From Rossellomorea sp. BNER (GTDB lineage Bacteria; Bacillota; Bacilli; Bacillales; Bacillaceae_B): a stretch of DNA of 64,000 bases. Below the pieces are notes generated by a model. That model was not told the origin of the DNA, did no database searches, and saw only the letters and a program-made list of their open reading frames with translations. Location of the stretch: the NCBI GenBank assembly GCA_024213275.1, contig JANAVG010000020.1, positions 1-64,000 of the forward strand, read 5' to 3'. Made by a program: the position numbers and the translations under genes. This document shows, one piece after another, positions 56,528 through 64,000 of the stretch; the first letter of the stretch is position 1; every line of letters starts with the position of its first letter.

Positions 56528-57462
56528 TGGCAGAAAAGTTATTAGAAATTAAGAACCTTAAACAATACTTTAACCCAGGAAAGCCTAATATGGTTAAAGC
56601 AGTTGATGATGTTTCTTTTGATATCTATAGGGGTGAAACTCTTGGACTAGTTGGGGAGTCTGGTTGTGGGAAATCTACAACTGGTCGTACAATTATTCGC
56701 CTTTACGATGCAACAGATGGAAAGGTATTATTTGAAGGTGAAAATGTCCATGGCCGAAAATCTCGTAAAGAACTAAAGAAGTTTAACCGTAAAATGCAAA
56801 TGATTTTCCAAGATCCTTACGCATCACTTAACCCTCGTATGATGGTTAAAGACATTATTGCAGAAGGAATTGACATTCATAATCTTTCTTCATCTGATAA
56901 AGAAAGAACGGATAAAGTTCATGAACTTCTTGAAACAGTAGGCTTAAATAAAGATCATGCTAACCGTTACCCGCATGAATTCTCTGGTGGACAAAGGCAA
57001 CGTATCGGAATTGCAAGAGCACTAGCGGTGGATCCTGATTTTATTATAGCGGATGAACCGATTTCAGCACTTGACGTGTCCATTCAGGCACAGGTTGTTA
57101 ACTTAATGAAAGACCTTCAAAAGGAAAAGGGGCTAACATACCTATTTATTGCTCATGACTTATCGATGGTCAAATATATTAGTGATCGTATTGGGGTAAT
57201 GTACTTTGGTAAATTAGTAGAGCTTGCACCTAGTGATGCTCTCTATAAAAACCCATTACATCCATATACACAGTCTCTTCTGTCAGCGATTCCACTGCCA
57301 GATCCTGAATATGAGCGCACACGTAGAAGAAAAGAGTATGATCCAGCTGTTCATAACTATAATGATACAGACGACCTACAAATGCGTGAAGTGGCCCCAG
57401 GTCATTTTGTCTACTGTTCAGATAAGGAATTTAAACAATATCAGGCACAATATAAAAAATAA
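56527..57462 (+). CDS. oppF: Oligopeptide ABC transporter ATPase OppF
   Basis: 311 aa partner ATPase of OppD. Walker A GESGCGKS, signature FSGGQRQR and Walker B FIIADEPISALD; the C-terminal oligo_HPY domain contains HPYTQSLLSAIPLPDPEYER and ends with a PGHFVYCSD motif. Start overlaps the oppD stop (TAATG), and a terminator follows the stop at once, making this the end of the opp operon. In B. subtilis Opp imports nutrient and signalling peptides (Phr, CSF) for sporulation and competence. Confidence 0.95.
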   Translation: MAEKLLEIKNLKQYFNPGKPNMVKAVDDVSFDIYRGETLGLVGESGCGKSTTGRTIIRLYDATDGKVLFEGENVHGRKSRKELKKFNRKMQMIFQDPYASLNPRMMVKDIIAEGIDIHNLSSSDKERTDKVHELLETVGLNKDHANRYPHEFSGGQRQRIGIARALAVDPDFIIADEPISALDVSIQAQVVNLMKDLQKEKGLTYLFIAHDLSMVKYISDRIGVMYFGKLVELAPSDALYKNPLHPYTQSLLSAIPLPDPEYERTRRRKEYDPAVHNYNDTDDLQMREVAPGHFVYCSDKEFKQYQAQYKK

Positions 57463-57502
57463 GAAGAAAAACGATCTCATTTTCGAGGTCGTTTTTCTTC
57501 TG
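57463..57502 (+). terminator. Terminator after oppF
   Basis: GAAGAAAAACGATCTC and GAGGTCGTTTTTCTTC pair with one mismatch across an ATTTTC loop. Confidence 0.88.
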
Positions 57503-57650
57503 TAAACAGAAGATCCGCATATACTAGAGTATACGGTTCATTTCCCTGGAAATTTCGACAAATAAGGAGAATTTTCTCTTTTCTTTCTAGTTATTTCCTT
57601 GTTATGATAGAAGTAGTTTTATAGATATATAGGCTGAGGAGAGGTTAATT

Positions 57651-58847
57651 TTGAATTGGAAGAAAATCGTTGCTGCTTTAAGTGTATCTGCCTTGTGTGT
57701 ATTTCCATTTCAATCTGTTGCTGCAGAGGAAAATTCAAAATCATTAAATAAGCATGTAAAGCGAGAAACAGCGCTGGAATTAAAAACTGTTCCTAAACAA
57801 ATTTCACGTTTTACTTATGATTCAGGTTTGAATTTTGAATATCCGGATGCAGTAAGAGGAATTTATGTGACAGGGCACTCTGCAGGGGGAAGTCGATTTG
57901 ACGACCTCATTAATTTGGTTGATCAAACAGATTTAAATGCCATGGTCATTGATATTAAAGATGACTGGGGGAATGTTACATATCAACACAAAGATTCTAA
58001 ATTTAATGGTATTGGAAAATCCTATATTAAAGATCCAAGAGCAATGTTGAAAAAATTAGAAGAAAAGCAAATTTATCCGATAGCAAGAATCGTTGTATTT
58101 AAAGATTCGGTACTCGCGAACAACCAACCGGAACTAACCTTTAAAGATGGTAATTCTATCTGGAAAAACGGGAGAGGCGAGTCATTCGTGAACCCATTTA
58201 TGAAAGAAGTTTGGGATTATAACGTTAATATTGCAATTGAAGCTGCTAAATTAGGTTTTAAAGAAATTCAATTCGATTATGTACGTTTCCCAGAAGGCTT
58301 TGAAAAAAGGGATGACGAATTAACCTATGGTCACGGTGAATATACAGATAAAGATGTTGATAATGTTCAAAAGCGTGTCCATGCTGTAACAGATTTTGTT
58401 GAATACGCTAGTGAACAGTTAGAGCCATATGGTGTAGAGGTTTCAGTAGACATATTTGGCTATACAGCAACGCTCCCGGAAGCTCCAGGGATTGGCCAAA
58501 ATTTCACGAAAATCTCTGAACACGTGGATGTTATTTCTTCTATGATATATCCTAGTCATTGGACTTCCTATTTTGGTATAGCAAAACCTGATTTAGAGCC
58601 ATATAAACTAATTTCAGAGTACGCAAAGCTTGAAAACAAAAAACTGGCTGAATTAGAGGATCCGCCCACATCTAGACCTTGGTTACAAGATTTTACTGCA
58701 TCATGGTTAGGATCAGGAAATTATAAGGTTTACGGAAAAGCAGAGATTGAGGCTCAAATAAAGGCATTACAGGACAATGGGATTGAAGAGTATCTACTTT
58801 GGAATGCTGGTAATAGTTATACTGAAGGTGTAGACTTTACACCTTAA
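57651..58847 (+). CDS. Secreted DUF4015 putative glycoside hydrolase
   Basis: 398 aa with a signal peptide (IVAALSVSALCVFPFQSVAA) and a DUF4015 putative glycosyl hydrolase barrel. PDAVRGIYVTGHSAGG opens the domain; candidate catalytic acids lie in VIDIKDDWG, FKEIQFDYVRFPEG and VSVDIFGYT. The chain ends soon after LLWNAGNSYTEG without an anchor. TTG start, with GAGGAGAGG six bases upstream. A cell-wall or polysaccharide substrate is plausible but unproven. It occupies the interval between opp and yjbC, where B. subtilis has yjbB, an unrelated transporter. Confidence 0.82.
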   Translation: MNWKKIVAALSVSALCVFPFQSVAAEENSKSLNKHVKRETALELKTVPKQISRFTYDSGLNFEYPDAVRGIYVTGHSAGGSRFDDLINLVDQTDLNAMVIDIKDDWGNVTYQHKDSKFNGIGKSYIKDPRAMLKKLEEKQIYPIARIVVFKDSVLANNQPELTFKDGNSIWKNGRGESFVNPFMKEVWDYNVNIAIEAAKLGFKEIQFDYVRFPEGFEKRDDELTYGHGEYTDKDVDNVQKRVHAVTDFVEYASEQLEPYGVEVSVDIFGYTATLPEAPGIGQNFTKISEHVDVISSMIYPSHWTSYFGIAKPDLEPYKLISEYAKLENKKLAELEDPPTSRPWLQDFTASWLGSGNYKVYGKAEIEAQIKALQDNGIEEYLLWNAGNSYTEGVDFTP

Positions 58848-58850
58848 CAA

Positions 58851-58920
58851 AAAAGGGCTGTCTTCAGACTAAGGTGTCAGGAATTTGGTTCCGGACCCCT
58901 TTTGGAACAGCCTTTTTATT
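58851..58920. repeat. Family C repeat, short copy, acting as terminator
   Basis: AAAGGGCTGT and ACAGCCTTTTT form the outer stem. The interior AAGGTGTCAGGAA and TTGGTTCCGGACCCC is shared with the copy at 17266 and others. It starts directly after the DUF4015 gene stop. Confidence 0.75.
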
Positions 58921-58949
58921 GTTTATTTTATAAGGAAATTTAAGTTCAT

Positions 58950-58977
58950 TTGACAAATTTTCAGAATACGTTAAAAT
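58950..58977 (+). promoter_or_regulatory. Sigma-A promoter upstream of yjbC
   Basis: TTGACA (58950-58955), 16 bp, TAAAAT (58972-58977). A second TTGACA at 58999-59004 with TATGAG after 16 bp may be another start. The leader to yjbC is about 200 nt long and contains an imperfect repeat of TCANAATTG...AGGANTTGGC (about 59071-59125). Confidence 0.55.
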
Positions 58978-59197
58978 TATAATGTAAACAAATACCGCTT
59001 GACATCCACTTACATCCACTTATGAGTTTTATCCCTTTAAAAACTTTTAAGCACTTTTTCCATTTTTTATTCACAATTGAGGAGTTGCCAAACAATATTC
59101 TTGCCATCATCATTACTTTTCATAATTGTTGAGGACTTGGCTAAAAATAATGGCAACAACCTTCTTTAATTGTAAAAAATCATAAAGGAGTAGATCC

Positions 59198-59770
59198 ATG
59201 CATTGGTATGAAAAACTAAATCAATATTTCCCAGTAGAAGAAATGAAATCAAAAGAGCACATGGAAACATTATTGAAAGAGAGAAGCGATATTTATCGAA
59301 AAGATGAAGGGAAGCATCATATCTTAATGTATGTAGAATTAGATGATTTTACCTTTATTGATTACTTATTCGTTTCTAAAGATGCACGTGGACAAGGTTT
59401 AGGTCATAAGCTAATTCAGAAATTAAAAGAAAAGAATAAGCCTATTCTGTTGGAAGTAGAACCAGTTGATTATGACGATTCTGATACTGAAAAGAGATTA
59501 CGTTTCTACAAGCGTGAAGGTTTTGAACATGCAAAAAGTATCGGGTATAAAAGACGTTCTCTTGCTACAAATGAGGTGAACCCAATGGAAATTTTATATT
59601 GGGCACCAAATGATGAGTCAGAAGAGCTTGTATATGAGAGTATGAAAAAAACATATGAAATGATTCATACTTATAAAGATGAAGAATTTTATGGTGAATC
59701 CTACCAGCCTGTAGAAGAAGTACTGACAATGGAAGCAAGCGCAGAAGAAGATGTTTTAAAGAATATCTAA
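59198..59770 (+). CDS. yjbC: GNAT family acetyltransferase YjbC
   Basis: 190 aa. The acetyl-CoA loop is FVSKDARGQGLGHKLIQKL (R-G-Q-G-L-G) near residues 60-78, with the FYKREGFE motif beyond, so an N-acetyltransferase fold; the last 60 residues are acidic and family-specific. AAAGGAG precedes the ATG. In B. subtilis yjbC and spx are cotranscribed; here 324 bp separate them with a weak hairpin in between. Substrate unknown. Confidence 0.9.
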   Translation: MHWYEKLNQYFPVEEMKSKEHMETLLKERSDIYRKDEGKHHILMYVELDDFTFIDYLFVSKDARGQGLGHKLIQKLKEKNKPILLEVEPVDYDDSDTEKRLRFYKREGFEHAKSIGYKRRSLATNEVNPMEILYWAPNDESEELVYESMKKTYEMIHTYKDEEFYGESYQPVEEVLTMEASAEEDVLKNI

Positions 59771-60094
59771 AGATAAATCCTTGGAAGCCTTATTGTGATT
59801 ATTCGCAATAAGGTTTCTCTAAATGAAAATATTAAGTTCATTATAATAGGTTTAGATCCTCAGATTTCGGGAATATAAATACTAAATACAGTGTAAAAGC
59901 TTAAGTAAAACTTCTGTATAAGAATTGTGACAATTTGATTAAAACTATATCCAACATTTTATATTTCATGTATAATACATAATAGAGATTTCTTCTTTAA
60001 ACTAATTATAATCTGAACATTAATTTTGTTTAAAAGGAATTCACTCTAATGAACAATTAATTCCTATTATTATATAAGGGAGTGTGAATGAGTT
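59771..60094. other. Region between yjbC and spx
   Basis: 324 bp. A stem CCTTATTG / CAATAAGG (59788-59812) follows yjbC but lacks a strong T-run. A possible -10 TATAAT lies at 59971-59976. In B. subtilis spx has its own promoters controlled by PerR and YodB; specific sites for those were not identifiable here. Confidence 0.45.
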
Positions 60095-60490
60095 ATGGTA
60101 ACATTGTTCACTTCACCTAGTTGCACATCTTGCCGCAAGGCAAAAGCGTGGTTAGAAGAACATGACATTCCATATACAGAACGTAATGTTTTTTCAGAAC
60201 CTTTAAGCATTGATGAAATCAAGGAAATCTTACGTATGACGGAAGATGGAACAGATGAGATCATATCAACACGTTCTAAAACTTTCCAAAAGTTAAATGT
60301 AGAATTAGATAACTTACCTTTACAAGATCTTTTCGAACTTATTCAACAAAATCCAGGTCTTTTACGTAGACCAATTATTATGGATGAAAAGAGATTACAA
60401 GTAGGATATAACGAAGATGAAATCCGCCGCTTTTTACCAAGGAAAGTTCGAACGTTTCAGCTTCTTGAAGCACAACGTATGGTAAACTAA
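60095..60490 (+). CDS. spx: Spx, redox-sensing RNA polymerase-binding regulator
   Basis: 131 aa ArsC-fold protein. The thiol switch CTSC is at residues 10-13 in [16 protein letters not shown]. Spx binds the alpha-subunit C-terminal domain and activates thiol-stress genes on disulfide formation; it is degraded by ClpXP. The length and sequence are nearly those of B. subtilis Spx. It lies just upstream of mecA, as in B. subtilis apart from yjbE. A terminator follows. Confidence 0.97.
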   Translation: MVTLFTSPSCTSCRKAKAWLEEHDIPYTERNVFSEPLSIDEIKEILRMTEDGTDEIISTRSKTFQKLNVELDNLPLQDLFELIQQNPGLLRRPIIMDEKRLQVGYNEDEIRRFLPRKVRTFQLLEAQRMVN

Positions 60491-60496
60491 TGATTT

Positions 60497-60530
60497 CTAA
60501 CCTTCATGCTTAGGCATGGAGGTTTTTTAT
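60497..60530 (+). terminator. Terminator after spx
   Basis: AACCTTCATGC and GCATGGAGGTT (one mismatch) with a TTAG loop, followed by TTTTATT. Confidence 0.88.
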
Positions 60531-60893
60531 TGGAAAGTGTTTTTTCTTCCAATTCTTTTCTCGTACTTCAATAATAAATTTTTTAATAAAACACTTGCTT
60601 CTATTTTTTGAAGGAGATTTATAGTAAGAAGAGAACTATTTATAATAAGAACACATATCCACGCTTGAATTTTGTGAAAATATTCGCTAAAATGACCAAA
60701 ACAGGTATAAATAATGATAGAAGTTATTTAAAAATGGGTAATCATTTTAATTCCATTTCATGACTATTTATCATAAAATAGAAGTACAAGGCATATACTA
60801 ACAAACGAACTTTTATCTTTTTCACCAGCAATCAGAGCACTGCTCGGGGGTGTATTCCCTTCACAAACTAAGTACAGAAGGGAGAGGTGTATG
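60531..60893. other. Region between spx and mecA
   Basis: About 360 bp. No gene is supported; B. subtilis has yjbE here, which is missing. The mecA promoter must lie inside but no strong hexamer pair was seen. Confidence 0.4.
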
Positions 60894-61562
60894 ATGGAAA
60901 TCGAACGTATTAATGATAATACTGTAAAGTTCTACATTTCTTATGGGGATATAGAAGATCGCGGATTTGACCGTGAGGAAATCTGGTATAATCGAGAGCG
61001 AAGTGAAGAGCTTTTTTGGGAAATGATGGATGAAGTTCATCAAGAAGAAGACTTCACGATAGAAGGGCCTTTATGGATTCAAGTGCAAGCGCTTGATAAA
61101 GGATTAGAAGTTTTAGTGACCCGAGCCCAAGTATCAAAGGATGGTCAGAAATTTGAACTTCCAATTCCGGAGGATAAATTAAAAGACTTACCTGTGGATG
61201 AGAAAATAGAGGAATTCCTCGACGAACACTTTCAAATCAAACAAGATCAAGAAGATGAGGATGGAGCGTTAGAATTCACCATCAAATTCAGGGACTTTGA
61301 AGATGTAATCTCTTTGTCTAAACAAATCTCTTCTTTATCTTATGAACATATGATGAGTAAGTTATTTTCATATAATAACACCTATTATATATATGTAGAG
61401 TTCTCCGATGAGCATTTTGAAGAGGAAGATGTCGATAACTTGTTAAGTATCATGCTTGAATATGGGGATGAAACACCGATTACTGTACACCGTCTTCAAG
61501 AGTATGGAAATAAGATATTAGATGAAAACGTATTTATAACGATAGAAAAGCATTTTGATTAA
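60894..61562 (+). CDS. mecA: MecA, ClpC adaptor protein
   Basis: 222 aa adaptor that delivers substrates such as ComK to ClpCP, holding competence off. The N-terminal substrate-binding half starts MEIERINDNTVKFYISYGDI and includes RGFDREEIWYNRERSEELFW; an acidic linker (QDQEDEDGA) leads to the C-terminal ClpC-binding domain (FTIKFRDFEDVISLSK). The second of two adjacent ATGs is used, as in B. subtilis MecA. It is near coiA and spx, a competence/stress cluster. Confidence 0.96.
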   Translation: MEIERINDNTVKFYISYGDIEDRGFDREEIWYNRERSEELFWEMMDEVHQEEDFTIEGPLWIQVQALDKGLEVLVTRAQVSKDGQKFELPIPEDKLKDLPVDEKIEEFLDEHFQIKQDQEDEDGALEFTIKFRDFEDVISLSKQISSLSYEHMMSKLFSYNNTYYIYVEFSDEHFEEEDVDNLLSIMLEYGDETPITVHRLQEYGNKILDENVFITIEKHFD

Positions 61563-61567
61563 GAATT

Positions 61568-61661
61568 ATGAGGGTGACCCGAACAAAGAGTCCAGTATTG
61601 CATGTTCAATATATAGTCAATATATTGAATCTGGTTCTAGACTTTTTGGGTCACCCTTTTT
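61568..61661. repeat. Family C-type long hairpin after mecA
   Basis: GGGTGACCC and GGGTCACCC outside, TTCAATATA / TATATTGAA inside, and a T-run after it. The architecture is that of family C, though the internal sequence has diverged; it terminates mecA. Confidence 0.65.
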
Positions 61662-61725
61662 AAAACAAACCGGCAGTATATAAAATAAGAAATATTTTAG
61701 AGTGTTTAAGGGAAGAAAAGTTTAT

Positions 61726-61801
61726 CAGTGGCAAGCGTAACTGCCTTGGCGTTTGAACTTAGCCTTTCATCCTTTTTCCAAGGCGCTCTGCGCTTTTCTT
61801 G
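61726..61801. repeat. Family B repeat, right-hand part
   Basis: GAACTTAGCCTTTCATCC then CAAGGCGCTCTGCGCTTTTCTT repeats the right end of the element at 1-190. It ends about 40 bp before cls and may contribute to its promoter region. Confidence 0.7.
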
Positions 61802-61840
61802 TAACGTCTTTTCGAATTGATATTTGGAAGGTGCGAGTGA

Positions 61841-63355
61841 ATGAAGAATACTGTTAGAGTTCTTATATTTTTAACGATTATTTTTCTCTTCTATACATTT
61901 TATTTAGATACATACATAGATGGTTTTATTTTTAAATACATAAGTATTCTCCTAACTCTGACGGTTATTGTTATAGGATTTGTGATCTTTTTTGAGAATC
62001 GACATCCTACTCAAACCTTAACATGGTTAATCGTTTTAGGGGCATTTCCGATTTTTGGATTTATTTTTTATCTTTTATTTGGGAGAAATTATCGCAAAGA
62101 GAGAATGTTTCGAAAGAAATATATTCTCGACAAGGAATCTTATACAAAATATGAACCATCCACCAAAAATCTTGATGAAAACGACGTAAGACTTAGTCTT
62201 TCTCAAGATAAACATATTCGGCTTGCGAAGAAGCTTAGTAATAGTGCCATTTCCTTTTCGTCTGAAACAGATGTATTGTCGAACGGGGAAGAAACTTTTT
62301 CGCGGATTAAAGAACAGATTAAAAAAGCAAGACATCACATTCATTTAGAATATTATATTGTGAGGAACGATGAATTAGGGAATGAGATTAAGAACCTTTT
62401 AATAGAAAGGGCAAATCACGGTGTTAAAATTCGTTTTCTATATGATGCAGTAGGTTCTTGGCAGTTATCAAAAAAATATATTTTTGAATTAAAAGAAGCT
62501 GGGATTGAAATGATACCTTTTGGCCCAGTTAAAATTCCTGTTCTAAATAATAAATTTAATTTCCGAAATCACAGAAAGATTATTGTCATTGATGGCAATA
62601 TAGGGTTTGTAGGTGGATTAAATATTGGCGATGAATACTTAGGAAAGAATGAACATTTTGGTTTTTGGAGAGATACTCATTTAATGGTTAAAGGGGAAGC
62701 AGTACGTACACTTCAATTAATTTTTCTTCAGGACTGGTACTATATGACCAATGATAGTTTTTTGACACCTGGCTATTTAAGCCCTGACCCTATTCAAGGG
62801 AGAAATGTTGGCGGTGTTCAAATGATTGCCGGGGGACCTGACAATGAATGGAGTGTCCTTAAGAATCTTTTTTTCTCCCTTATTACTTCAGCAAAAAAGA
62901 GTGTTTGGATAGCATCGCCATATTTTATTCCCGATGAAGATATTTTTTCAAGCTTGAAAATTGCTGCGTTAAGTGGACTTGATGTACGTTTACTTGTTCC
63001 CCATCGTCCAGATAAACGTATTGTATTTCATGCCTCAAGATCTTACTTTCCGGAATTGTTGGAGGCGGGTGCTCGAATCTTTGAATATGAAAAAGGCTTT
63101 ATGCACAGTAAAATTTTAATAGTAGATGAAGAATTTGCATCGATGGGAACATCAAACATGGATATGAGGAGCTTTCATTTGAATTTTGAAGTGAATGCTT
63201 TTCTTTATAAAACGAATAGTACTCAAACATTAGTCGAGGAGTACAAGAACGATATGAAGAATTCTAGGGAAATTACCTTTGAACAGTTCAATAAACGGCA
63301 TTTCGGTTATCGCATCATTGAATCGACTTCAAGACTGTTATCTCCTTTATTATAG
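61841..63355 (+). CDS. cls: Cardiolipin synthase (ClsA type)
   Basis: 504 aa. Two N-terminal membrane helices (about residues 4-25 and 32-52) and a third near 65-80 precede two phospholipase D domains. HKD motif 1 is NHRKIIVIDG (about 242) and HKD motif 2 is HSKILIVDEE (about 421), both complete. The enzyme condenses two phosphatidylglycerols to cardiolipin in the membrane. GGAAGGTG precedes the ATG. B. subtilis has its cls genes elsewhere (ywnE, ywjE, ywiE), so its place between mecA and coiA is specific to this lineage. Confidence 0.95.
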   Translation: MKNTVRVLIFLTIIFLFYTFYLDTYIDGFIFKYISILLTLTVIVIGFVIFFENRHPTQTLTWLIVLGAFPIFGFIFYLLFGRNYRKERMFRKKYILDKESYTKYEPSTKNLDENDVRLSLSQDKHIRLAKKLSNSAISFSSETDVLSNGEETFSRIKEQIKKARHHIHLEYYIVRNDELGNEIKNLLIERANHGVKIRFLYDAVGSWQLSKKYIFELKEAGIEMIPFGPVKIPVLNNKFNFRNHRKIIVIDGNIGFVGGLNIGDEYLGKNEHFGFWRDTHLMVKGEAVRTLQLIFLQDWYYMTNDSFLTPGYLSPDPIQGRNVGGVQMIAGGPDNEWSVLKNLFFSLITSAKKSVWIASPYFIPDEDIFSSLKIAALSGLDVRLLVPHRPDKRIVFHASRSYFPELLEAGARIFEYEKGFMHSKILIVDEEFASMGTSNMDMRSFHLNFEVNAFLYKTNSTQTLVEEYKNDMKNSREITFEQFNKRHFGYRIIESTSRLLSPLL

Positions 63356-63361
63356 TAAAAG

Positions 63362-63391
63362 CGGCGCCAAAAATTTTGGGTGCCTTTTTTG
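63362..63391 (+). terminator. Terminator after cls
   Basis: GGCGCCAAAA and TTTTGGGTGCC form a stem with one mismatch, followed by TTTTTTG. Confidence 0.8.
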
Positions 63392-63395
63392 TTTT

Positions 63396-63631
63396 GGCTA
63401 TTTTTGTGAGAATTGTTACTATTTTCAATAAAGAATAGTGGTTGATTGCAGCGAAAGGTTGCTCGCTTTCCGCGGGCGGGCGGTGAGCCTCCTCGTTGCC
63501 TTGCTCCTGCTTAGGTCTCACCTGTCTCGCTACTCCCGCGGGAGTCCGCACCTTCCGCTCCAATCAACTTCAAATAGATAGTTAGCCTTTACAAAATCCA
63601 TTTTTAAACAACAATTTTTAGAGAAGAGCCT
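63396..63631. repeat. Family A MITE-like repeat (near-complete)
   Basis: Core 63438-63570 with GTGGTTGATTGCAGCGAAAG, CGCTTTCCGCGGGCGGGCGG, GGTCTCACCTGTCTCGCT and ACTCCCGCGGGAGT; left end GGCTATTTTTGTGA and right end AACAACAATTTTTAGAGAAGAGCC are inverted relatives of each other. It is inverted relative to the copy at 7551. Confidence 0.78.
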
Positions 63632-63687
63632 TAATTTTTGAAGGATTTTTAGTCTTGAAGGCGAATGTATATGTAAGGAGGTTTAAT

Positions 63688-64000
63688 ATGTTAATTAGCA
63701 GGAACAAGCGAGGAGAGTTTATTTTTACCCTTCATTATTCTAAGGCTCAATTGAAGAAAATGAATAATGAATCTACATTTTATTGTCCACAGTGTACTGA
63801 GAAGGTCATATTAAAAATAGGTACACATAAAATCCCACATTTTGCCCACCTAATAGGTTCTAATTGCTCATCGGAACCAGAAACCCCACAACATATAAAA
63901 GGAAAGATTCTTCTATACCGTGCGTTAACAAAAAAATATTCCCATGTGGAATTAGAAAAGTTCTTTCCGCAGATTAGACAAAGGGCGGACGTTGCGTTGA
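63688..64000 (+). CDS. coiA: CoiA, competence protein (5' part, cut by window end)
   Basis: Open from ATG 63688 (TAAGGAGG upstream) to the window edge, 104 codons, with no stop. The protein starts MLISRNKRGEFIFTLHYSKA, has a YCPQCTEKVILK zinc-ribbon-like Cys pair followed by HKIPHFAH, then SEPETPQHIKGK and QRADVAL, the beginning of the CoiA nuclease-like domain. CoiA is needed for recombination of DNA taken up by competent cells. mecA-coiA neighbourhood matches B. subtilis (yjbF). Confidence 0.9.
   Translation, partial: MLISRNKRGEFIFTLHYSKAQLKKMNNESTFYCPQCTEKVILKIGTHKIPHFAHLIGSNCSSEPETPQHIKGKILLYRALTKKYSHVELEKFFPQIRQRADVAL

Noticed and set aside
63315-63563. 82-aa minus-strand frame after cls
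   Set aside because: It reads the family A repeat; similar spurious frames arise at 7532-7753 and 15714-15935.

Overview
The window is low-GC DNA from a spore-forming member of the Bacillaceae. The gene order follows the Bacillus subtilis yis, yit and yja/yjb chromosomal segments: addBA, the gerP operon, yisK, yisL, asnO; then yitK, yitS, yitT, a BsuPI-domain gene, yitU, yitV, yitW; then yjzC, yjzD, yjaU, yjaV, med, comZ, yjzB, fabH, fabF, yjaZ, yjbA, trpS, oppABCDF, yjbC, spx, mecA, cls, coiA. Strong purine-rich ribosome binding sites, ATG/GTG/TTG starts, sporulation and competence genes and typical Firmicute regulatory sites (T-box, CtsR, FapR, CodY-like and cre-like boxes) agree with this. 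No tRNA, rRNA, prophage, insertion-sequence transposase or CRISPR array was found.

Layout. 1-7545: a dispersed repeat, then the AddAB helicase-nuclease. 8036-9985: six-gene gerP spore-germinant permeability operon on the minus strand, including gerPD (59 aa). 10120-15646: DUF418 membrane protein, yisK, yisL, a yisN-position gene and asparagine synthetase asnO, with a helically spaced AATTGCAC repeat array at 12882-12992. 15876-17237: MATE efflux pump. 17418-26122: a maltodextrin island with intracellular neopullulanase, MdxEFG importer, a membrane-anchored extracellular alpha-amylase and a LacI-type regulator, arranged around a divergent control region rich in cre/LacI-type operators. There is no ATPase gene in the island, so a shared MsmX/MalK-type ATPase elsewhere is inferred. 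26230-30748: an SDR oxidoreductase, a frameshifted CoA-disulfide-reductase-like gene, yitK, a 43-aa gene and a DegV protein. 30883-35833: the yit segment and yjzC. 35992-38583: clpB under a CtsR box. 39492-47124: the yja/med/comZ/fabHF/yjaZ/yjbA segment. 47729-57462: the oligopeptide importer, with two very similar oppA genes separated by trpS (with its T-box leader) and a small membrane-protein gene. 57651-64000: a DUF4015 putative glycosidase, yjbC, spx, mecA, cardiolipin synthase and the start of coiA.

Three families of dispersed non-coding elements run through the intergenic spaces. Family A is GC-rich, about 130-240 bp, with terminal inverted repeats of the GGCTGTTTTC...GAAAACAGCC type and resembles a MITE. 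Family B ends in GGCGCTTNNGCTTTTCT. Family C is a 70-135 bp long-hairpin element whose six copies all sit at gene 3' ends. These families, the phased AATTGCAC array and the differently regulated oppA paralogues are the least ordinary features. I saw no clear new defence, mobile or biosynthetic system; most genes are conserved Bacillus chromosomal genes.
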